The notes under the pieces were generated by a model, which was given only the letters and a program-made list of their open reading frames with translations, ran no database searches and had not been told where the DNA came from. The position numbers and the translations under genes are program-made. Below are positions 1-4,913 of a DNA stretch of 8,706 bases, piece by piece (position 1 is the first letter of the stretch; the number at the start of each line of letters is the position of its first letter). The stretch covers positions 1 to 8,706 of the forward strand of contig JAEWGY010000031.1 in assembly GCA_023388035.1 (NCBI GenBank), given 5' to 3'. This DNA comes from Bacillota bacterium (GTDB lineage Bacteria > Bacillota_I > Bacilli_A > Erysipelotrichales > Erysipelotrichaceae).

Positions 1-878
1 GAAAGAAAAGAGGTGATTAAATTTACTAAAAGCCAAGGAAGACGGAATTTTATTGATTTAATTAAGGGAGTATCAGGTTCTTCTAAGGCACTAGCACCTG
101 CAAATTTTGCGACATCTTCATGATGCTCTTCAACGATGACATCGATGATATCATCAACCGTGATAATACCAATTAATTGTTTTTTACGATTAACAACAGC
201 AATTGCGTGTAAGTCATATTTAGAAACTAAATTAGAGACATATTCCTGATCATCTTCAGGATAACAATAAATAATATTATCATCCATAATTTCTTCCATT
301 CTAACATCCTTAGAGCTAGATATTAGATCTCTAATCGATACTACACCAATTAGTTCTTTATTTTGTGTTGTTATAAAGATGGGATCAATTACCTCTGATT
401 TAGGAGCTATCAATCTTAATTTATCAAGACATTCACCAACCGTATGATAAGTACTAAAACAAACATATTCAGTAGTCATAATCCCACCTGCTGAATCTTC
501 TTTATAACTTAGCAGGGTATTTATGATCTTTTGGTCTGATAATTTCATTAAATTAATCAGTTCCTTCTGTTTATTAACTTTAAGTTCGCCTAATACGTCA
601 ACAATATCATCTTTAGACATGAATGAAAAGATTCTTAACATTCGATTAGAATCAATATGATCAACTAAGGTTATTTGTAATTCTAAGGAACATTGTTCAA
701 ATACTAAGGCTAAATCTTCATCACTTAATTTATTGATGATTTGATCTAACTCATCTTCCTTAAAATCTTCTAAGATAGCTGCAATATCAATGGAGTGCTC
801 ATTTTCTAATAGTTCCTCACTACTACTTTCTAAAACTCTAACAAGTTCTTCTTTTTCTAATTTATCTCTTAGATCCAT
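1..878 (-). CDS. mgtE: MgtE-family magnesium transporter, 3' part cut by window edge
   Basis: Magnesium channel/transporter of the cytoplasmic membrane. About 292 codons are visible, from the ATG at 878 down to the window edge. They cover the whole cytosolic part: an acidic helical N domain (about residues 1-125), the family motif DSAGGIMTTEYV starting at about residue 128, and then two CBS domains. The second CBS domain ends in TVDDIIDVIVEEHHED around residues 240-250. After a connecting helix (AGASALEEP) the first membrane helix begins with LPWLLVNLITSFL and runs off the edge. The remaining membrane helices, which form the Mg2+ pore, lie outside. In the family, the N and CBS domains sense cytosolic Mg2+ and close the pore when it is high. 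The start is fixed by AGGAGG six bases upstream. The gene lies 20 bp after rpiB and appears to be the latest visible member of the leftward operon. Family assignment is secure. The truncation is due only to the window, since the frame is intact. Confidence 0.95.
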   Translation of the reverse strand, partial: MDLRDKLEKEELVRVLESSSEELLENEHSIDIAAILEDFKEDELDQIINKLSDEDLALVFEQCSLELQITLVDHIDSNRMLRIFSFMSKDDIVDVLGELKVNKQKELINLMKLSDQKIINTLLSYKEDSAGGIMTTEYVCFSTYHTVGECLDKLRLIAPKSEVIDPIFITTQNKELIGVVSIRDLISSSKDVRMEEIMDDNIIYCYPEDDQEYVSNLVSKYDLHAIAVVNRKKQLIGIITVDDIIDVIVEEHHEDVAKFAGASALEEPDTPLIKSIKFRLPWLLVNLITSFL

Positions 879-884
879 AAGCAA

Positions 885-890
885 CCTCCT
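885..890 (-). promoter_or_regulatory. ribosome binding site of mgtE
   Basis: AGGAGG on the minus strand, six bases before the mgtE ATG at 878, in the 20-bp gap after rpiB. It fixes the mgtE start and shows that the organism uses Shine-Dalgarno initiation for internal operon genes. Confidence 0.85.
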
Positions 891-898
891 AATTTAAA

Positions 899-1348
899 TT
901 ATGAAAGCTCACCGCTTTCTATTTGAGCGATTAAATCAACACGTCTTTTGTGTCTGTCTCCTTCAAACTGATGTTTTAAAAAGGAACTTAGAATTTCTTT
1001 CGCAAGTTCGATGCCTACTACTCGTGAGCCTAAACAAAGACAATTTGCATCATTGTGTATTCTAGACATCTTTGCACTATAGGTATCAGAGCAAACACAG
1101 GCTCTTATACCCTTACACTTATTTAAAGCCAGGGAAATACCAATACCAGTACCACATAAGCCGATACCTAAATCAACTTCTTTATTTTGTAAAGCCTTTG
1201 CGAGCTTTAAGCCATATAAGGGATAATCACAAGAAGCATTATCATCACTTCCAAGATTTAGTACTTCATAATTATTTTCCTTTAAAAATTCGATTAATAC
1301 TTTTTTAAGTTCTAAGGAACTATGATCATTTGCAATACCGATTTTCAT
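899..1348 (-). CDS. rpiB: ribose-5-phosphate isomerase B (RpiB/LacAB family)
   Basis: Cytosolic isomerase of the pentose phosphate pathway that interconverts ribose 5-phosphate and ribulose 5-phosphate. The 149-aa length is typical of RpiB. Visible hallmarks are D8-H9 near the N-terminus (NDHS), D41-Y42-P43, the active-site cysteine C65 in CGTGIGIS (65-72), R82 in GIRA, the SDTYSAKMSRIHND segment with catalytic-type H98, GSRVVG at 107-112, and the basic phosphate-binding end GDRHKRRV (130-137). It is rich in cysteine for this family: seven, including CVC at 84-86 and CLC at 103-105. Its ATG overlaps the TGA of the upstream ThyX-like gene as ATGA, and an AGGAGG at 1353-1358 supports the start, so translational coupling is likely. 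Sugar-phosphate isomerases such as LacA/LacB or allose-6-phosphate isomerase share the fold, but no sugar catabolic genes are visible and RpiB is the best fit. Confidence 0.93.
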   Translation of the reverse strand: MKIGIANDHSSLELKKVLIEFLKENNYEVLNLGSDDNASCDYPLYGLKLAKALQNKEVDLGIGLCGTGIGISLALNKCKGIRACVCSDTYSAKMSRIHNDANCLCLGSRVVGIELAKEILSSFLKHQFEGDRHKRRVDLIAQIESGELS

Positions 1349-1944
1349 TCTGCCTCCTTTATAAAAATATTTGCATAAGGTAAAGTTTTAATAAACTCAC
1401 AAAAAGCCTTCCATTCTGGTAAACGGTGGTTTTTTCTTTGGTGATAGATGGTTTTTAGTTGTCGATAATTAGTAGTCATTCTAGCACTAAGTCTAAAGCC
1501 AGCCGGATTTGAATAAAGTATCTTAAGATAAAGATCTTTTAATTTAGGATCTTTAGGATTAATGCTATGTAACTTATTATATTCATTAACTAATTCCTTC
1601 ATTCTTTTAATTATTGCTTTATCTACATACTTAATATAAGCCTTATCTAAATCAAATTTAGTAATGCGATGCATGGTCGATTGTGAAGATACAAAATCGA
1701 TAAAATGATATCTTTGCATTTCAACCCAAGCCTTGTTAGAAAAGCATAAATCAAATTGAACAATGATACCATTTAAAAAATTATCATGGCCAGATCCAAT
1801 ACTTGATGCAGCTAATGATTTAATGGTATTAGTGACTTCATCATTTAATTTTTTTAAATCTGTAGCCATGGGATATTTACTAGCCTTAAAAGATTCCTTA
1901 AGACCATAAACTTTAACTTTAGAAACAACATCCTTATATTTCAT
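1345..1944 (-). CDS. conserved hypothetical protein, ThyX-like without the canonical catalytic motif
   Basis: Function unknown. The 199-aa protein belongs to a family I recognise from Firmicutes and their phages, usually annotated as hypothetical. Its conserved blocks are KVYGL (11-15), GSGHDNFLNGIIVQFD (50-65), QRYHFIDFVSSQSTMHR (77-93) and a C-terminal block with ARMTTNYRQLKTIYHQRKNH (154-173) followed by RLPEW. The layout recalls flavin-dependent thymidylate synthase ThyX. There, a RHRxxSxNxxSxR motif is followed later by an asparagine/arginine helix, roughly where TNYRQLKTIYHQR lies. Here the motif has decayed: aligned by eye, only a His and a Ser remain, so thymidylate synthase activity is doubtful. 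The start at 1944 gives the family N-terminus and has AAGGA nine bases upstream. The gene overlaps the end of mnmG by 11 bp and ends in TGA overlapping the rpiB ATG. Family membership is fairly sure; the ThyX link is inference. Confidence 0.7.
   Translation of the reverse strand: MKYKDVVSKVKVYGLKESFKASKYPMATDLKKLNDEVTNTIKSLAASSIGSGHDNFLNGIIVQFDLCFSNKAWVEMQRYHFIDFVSSQSTMHRITKFDLDKAYIKYVDKAIIKRMKELVNEYNKLHSINPKDPKLKDLYLKILYSNPAGFRLSARMTTNYRQLKTIYHQRKNHRLPEWKAFCEFIKTLPYANIFIKEAE
1353..1358 (-). promoter_or_regulatory. ribosome binding site of rpiB inside the preceding gene
   Basis: AGGAGG on the minus strand, four bases before the rpiB ATG at 1348. It lies wholly inside the last codons of the ThyX-like gene, as expected for translational coupling across the ATGA overlap. 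Confidence 0.75.
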
Positions 1945-3802
1945 AATCTTTCATCCTTAAATAAATCATAATAACTTGTAAATCACTTGGATTGATACCT
2001 GATATTCTTGCAGCTTGACCAAGTGTTAAAGGTTTAATTTTATTGAGTTTAGCTCTTGCTTCTAGTGCTAAATTATCGATTTGATTATAATCATTTATTC
2101 TCGCAAGTGAAATATTATCCATTTTTGCTAGTTTTAAAGCTTCACGTTTGCACTTTTTAATATAGCCATCATATTTTAAATTAATACTAAGCTTCTCACC
2201 AACTAAATGATCATAATTTAAATCATAATACTTACTAATTAATTTTAAGTCAACCTTAGGTCTTTTAAGTAAGTCTAAAGCTGAAATACTGATATTTTCT
2301 GAAATAATAGCTAAATCTTTTAATTCCTTAACGATTGGTAAATTACCCTTAATTTTGATCTTAGAAAGCTCATTTGCTAATTCCTCTACTTGATTATTAA
2401 TTTCTTTAATTCGATCATAAAAAATTTCATCTAATAATCCTAGCTTATAAGCTTTTTCACTTAAGCGATCATAGGCATTATCATGTCTTAATAGTAAGCG
2501 ATATTCAGCTCTTGAAGTAAGTAAGCGATAGGGTTCATTAGTACCCTTGGTACATAAATCATCAATCATGACACCAATATATGCTTCATCGCGTCCAAGA
2601 ATAAAGGGATCCTTATTATTGATTTTTAAATAACAATTAATACCTGCCATAATACCTAAACCTGCAGCTTCCTCATAACCACTAGTTCCTAAAATTTGAC
2701 CAGCAATGAATAAATTATCAATGAGCTTAGTTTCTAGATTTTTCTTGATGTCTAAAGGATCAAAGGCGTCATATTCAATGGCGTAGGCATATTTTATGAC
2801 CTTAGCATTTTCTAAACCAATTATTGATTTGATCATTTTATCCTGAACAGCTATTGGCATTGATGAAGAGAAACCTTGAATATAGATGGTGTCTAATTCT
2901 CTTGATTCAGGTTCTAAGAAAATTTGATGTCTTTCCTTATCACTAAAGCGAACTATTTTATCTTCAATCGAAGGACAGTACCTAGGTCCAACACTATTAA
3001 CCTTACCTGAATACATGGTTGACTTAGTTAAATTATTTTCTATGATACTTTGAGTTTCTTTAGTAGTATAGGTTAGATAGCAGGGGAATTGTTTTTCAAA
3101 GTCCATAATCATTGACTCATCAGTTAGTAAATTGAAACTGTTAAATTCCTTAGTTCCTAATTCTTTATTTACCAATTGATAATTAACACTATCCTTATGA
3201 ATTCTTGGTGGGGTACCAGTTTTTAATCTTTGTAATTTAAAACCTAAATCCTCAAGCTGCCTTGAAAGATACGTTGAGGTATCTTCATTATCAGGACCAC
3301 TGCTACTAATATCAGCTCCTCTCATAACCTTAGCATCAAGATAAGTACCGGTTGTAAGGATTATGGCCTTGGCATGGATTATTTCATCATTAAGATAGAC
3401 GCCACAGGCAGTATTATCTTTAATATATAATTTATCCACTCTAGCTTCTTTAATTTCTAAATGAGGTAATTTCTCAAGTTCTGCCCTCATTAATTTAGAG
3501 TAGAGTAATTTATCACTTTGAACTCTTAGCGCTCTTACCGCAGGACCTTTAGCACTATTTAGGATTTTAAATTGTAAGGCACTAAGATCAGCAATTTTAG
3601 GCATGATGCCACCTAGAGCATCAATTTCTTTAACAACAATCCCCTTAGCTGGTCCACCGACGGAAGGATTGCAAGGCATCTTTGCGATGTTTTCTTTAGC
3701 TAAGGTTAATAGTAAGGTTTTAAGCTTTAGCTTTGCAAGGATATGAGCAGCTTCACAGCCAGCATGCCCAGCACCTATTACAATTACATCATAATTATTC
3801 AT
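1934..3802 (-). CDS. mnmG: tRNA uridine-5-carboxymethylaminomethyl modification enzyme MnmG (GidA)
   Basis: FAD-dependent partner of the GTPase MnmE. Together they install the (carboxymethyl)aminomethyl group on the C5 of wobble uridine 34 in certain tRNAs, using methylene-tetrahydrofolate. The 622-aa length is full for the family. Visible blocks are the dinucleotide-binding GAGHAG at 10-15, CNPSVGGPAKG from C44, KGPAVRALRVQSDK at 85-98, the GTYLDAKVMRG stretch (152-162), KTGTPPRIH (194-202), RYCPSIEDK with C276, IEYDAFDP (342-349), AGQILGTSGYEEAAGLGIMAG (368-387) and TSRAEYRLLLRHDNA (429-443). The MnmE/tRNA-binding C-terminal helices end with AARISGINPSDLQVIM. C44 and C276 correspond to the two conserved cysteines of the family. 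The start at 3802 has GGAAG seven bases upstream. It overlaps its upstream neighbour by 8 bp and its downstream neighbour by 11 bp. Unlike the common arrangement, neither mnmE nor rsmG is adjacent. Confidence 0.98.
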   Translation of the reverse strand: MNNYDVIVIGAGHAGCEAAHILAKLKLKTLLLTLAKENIAKMPCNPSVGGPAKGIVVKEIDALGGIMPKIADLSALQFKILNSAKGPAVRALRVQSDKLLYSKLMRAELEKLPHLEIKEARVDKLYIKDNTACGVYLNDEIIHAKAIILTTGTYLDAKVMRGADISSSGPDNEDTSTYLSRQLEDLGFKLQRLKTGTPPRIHKDSVNYQLVNKELGTKEFNSFNLLTDESMIMDFEKQFPCYLTYTTKETQSIIENNLTKSTMYSGKVNSVGPRYCPSIEDKIVRFSDKERHQIFLEPESRELDTIYIQGFSSSMPIAVQDKMIKSIIGLENAKVIKYAYAIEYDAFDPLDIKKNLETKLIDNLFIAGQILGTSGYEEAAGLGIMAGINCYLKINNKDPFILGRDEAYIGVMIDDLCTKGTNEPYRLLTSRAEYRLLLRHDNAYDRLSEKAYKLGLLDEIFYDRIKEINNQVEELANELSKIKIKGNLPIVKELKDLAIISENISISALDLLKRPKVDLKLISKYYDLNYDHLVGEKLSINLKYDGYIKKCKREALKLAKMDNISLARINDYNQIDNLALEARAKLNKIKPLTLGQAARISGINPSDLQVIMIYLRMKDYEI

Positions 3803-4094
3803 GAGCTAACTTCCACTCCTTATCAATTTCCTTAATTAGTTTATTATAACTCTTTTCCTCTTTTTTACTTAAGGCATCATATAAGTCTAATAAGCGATAG
3901 TAAAGATTTAATTTCCTTAGATCTAAAGCCAGGATATAAAGTCCTTTAATAGTATCGATTGCTAGAGCATAATCCTTAGCAGCGATGTAGGCTTTATATA
4001 ATTTAAAATTTTCATCGGCTAGATAATGTTTAAGGATCTTTTGATATTCTTCCATACTACCGAATAATTCAATAATCTCATCTTTATTAATCAT
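3795..4094 (-). CDS. small helical protein resembling an Hpt domain, phospho-His replaced by Asp
   Basis: Function unknown. The 99-aa protein is probably all helical, soluble and cytosolic, with no membrane segment. Its length and pattern resemble a stand-alone histidine phosphotransfer (Hpt) domain: a long helix, then AAKDYALAIDTIKGLYILALDLRKL in the position of the Hpt core that normally reads A-x-H-x-L-K-G. The Lys-Gly pair is kept (K50-G51), but the phosphorylatable His is Asp (D47), so ordinary His-Asp relay is not expected. The last helices (LYDALSKKEE onward) are charged. The start at 4094 has AGGAG six bases upstream. It begins 2 bp after the 257-aa gene ends and overlaps mnmG by 8 bp (ATGAATAA). 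No histidine kinase or response regulator is visible in the window. It may instead be a binding or scaffold protein, and the Hpt resemblance is by eye. Confidence 0.7.
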   Translation of the reverse strand: MINKDEIIELFGSMEEYQKILKHYLADENFKLYKAYIAAKDYALAIDTIKGLYILALDLRKLNLYYRLLDLYDALSKKEEKSYNKLIKEIDKEWKLAHE

Positions 4095-4096
4095 CT

Positions 4097-4870
4097 TTAA
4101 CTCCTAATTTCAATTTTAAAATCAAGCTTTGAATATTTCGCAAAGCGATATCTTAGTATAGTTAGTAAACCTATTATTTCATTATCATAAAAAGATCTAG
4201 GATTATAAACTATTAAATGATAATGATCATTAATCTTTTTAAGTATTAAATAATCATTTAAATGATAATAATCACTTAGCTTCTTAATTTCTTTTTTAAG
4301 CTTAATTAAATCGTGTGGTAAATAATTAATTCTTTTAAGTTTAGTGATTAAGTATCTTAAATGAATAATTAGTTCAGCTAAATCTAGATTATGATCGTTT
4401 TGTGTAAAACTATCTAAACCAACTTTTTTAATTTCCTTAAAAAGTTTAGCTGAAATAAATTCCTGATGATCAAGACGATAATATAGATCTAAATGACGGG
4501 GTAATTTATAGTCAAAATCACTTAAGTATATCGGTAAGCTTAAAATCTTTAAATCTTTGATATAAAGCGAAAGATAATCATCATCCTTATTAGTCGCATT
4601 AAGGAAGCTTTGATAAGAATTAAAACCATTCTCTTTATTATAATACTTCCACATTGAATCAGCCTTAAGTTTTTTAATTTTCGCAATTCTACCAAAAGCA
4701 ACTACCGACTTATTATAAATACGATTATGGGATCTTAATTTAAAGAAAATATAATCATTAGGATAGACGCCTTTGATTTTACGATATGGCTTAAAATAGT
4801 TAAAATTACTTAAGGATTCATAACGCATATAAGCAAAAGTTTTTTCATCGATAACCGATATAATGTTCAT
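4097..4870 (-). CDS. hypothetical protein, possible PUA/EVE/ASCH-like N-terminal barrel
   Basis: I do not recognise a characterised homologue. The 257-aa protein is basic and Tyr-rich, with no signal peptide or membrane helix. Residues about 34-118 alternate short strands in a pattern seen in PUA-superfamily barrels (EVE, ASCH and relatives): GVYPNDYIFFKLR, then VVAFGRIAKIKKL, then MWKYYNKENGFNSYQSFL, and a closing strand LYIKDLKILSLPIYLSD. Such barrels often bind modified nucleic acid or RNA, but the assignment is by pattern only. The middle (about 120-205) is helical and lysine-rich. The C-terminus (207-257) looks like two strands, a helix and a strand. It is the first gene of the leftward operon and ends 2 bp before the Hpt-like gene. 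No Shine-Dalgarno precedes the ATG. Instead a TGTTATAAT promoter ends six bases upstream, so the message is predicted to be leaderless. Confidence 0.72.
   Translation of the reverse strand: MNIISVIDEKTFAYMRYESLSNFNYFKPYRKIKGVYPNDYIFFKLRSHNRIYNKSVVAFGRIAKIKKLKADSMWKYYNKENGFNSYQSFLNATNKDDDYLSLYIKDLKILSLPIYLSDFDYKLPRHLDLYYRLDHQEFISAKLFKEIKKVGLDSFTQNDHNLDLAELIIHLRYLITKLKRINYLPHDLIKLKKEIKKLSDYYHLNDYLILKKINDHYHLIVYNPRSFYDNEIIGLLTILRYRFAKYSKLDFKIEIRS
4101..4105 (-). promoter_or_regulatory. ribosome binding site of the Hpt-like gene
   Basis: AGGAG on the minus strand, six bases before the ATG at 4094 and inside the end of the 257-aa gene. It supports this short gene being translated. Confidence 0.7.
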
Positions 4871-4876
4871 ATTAAA

Positions 4877-4885
4877 ATTATAACA
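4877..4885 (-). promoter_or_regulatory. extended -10 promoter for the leftward operon, predicted leaderless
   Basis: On the minus strand this reads TGTTATAAT: a perfect -10 hexamer (4882 down to 4877) with the TGn extension. Six bases separate it from the ATG at 4870, which puts +1 on the A of the start codon. No TTGACA-like -35 is visible 16-18 bp upstream, in keeping with an extended -10 promoter. No ribosome binding site precedes the ATG. Confidence 0.7.
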
Positions 4886-4898
4886 TTAAATATAGATA

Positions 4899-4907
4899 TG
4901 GTATAAT
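4899..4907 (+). promoter_or_regulatory. extended -10 promoter for the ABC exporter operon, predicted leaderless
   Basis: The plus strand reads TGGTATAAT: a perfect -10 hexamer at 4902-4907 with the TGn extension. Six bases follow before the ATG at 4914, so +1 is predicted at the A of the start codon. There is no clear -35 and no Shine-Dalgarno. Its -35 zone is occupied by the opposing -10, so the two promoters probably cannot be bound by polymerase at the same time. Confidence 0.72.
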
Positions 4908-4913
4908 TATATA

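Larger units (their letters stand above)
4877..4907. repeat. imperfect inverted repeat formed by the two opposing -10 elements
   Basis: Arms at 4877-4885 (ATTATAACA) and 4899-4907 (TGGTATAAT) are inverted copies matching at 8 of 9 positions, separated by 13 bases. The axis at 4892 is 22 bases from the nearest base of each ATG. The repeat consists of the two promoters, but it could also be read by a dimeric regulator. Confidence 0.6.

Noticed and set aside
1..878. mgtE as a truncated pseudogene
   Set aside because: The frame is intact to the window edge and stops only because the sequence ends, just as the first membrane helix begins.
1072..1308. Plus-strand open frame of 78 codons opposite rpiB
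   Set aside because: It lies wholly antisense to a well-supported rpiB, its product (rich in His and Tyr) resembles no family, and there is no ribosome binding site.
1345..1348. Mycoplasma-type code with TGA read as tryptophan
   Set aside because: Tryptophans in the ThyX-like, Hpt-like, MgtE and ABC proteins are TGG, and a TGA ends the ThyX-like gene in a typical ATGA overlap with rpiB.
4871..4913. A regulator operator or terminator in the intergenic gap
   Set aside because: The inverted symmetry is accounted for by the two opposing -10 elements. There is no GC stem with a T-run, so no separate site was called.
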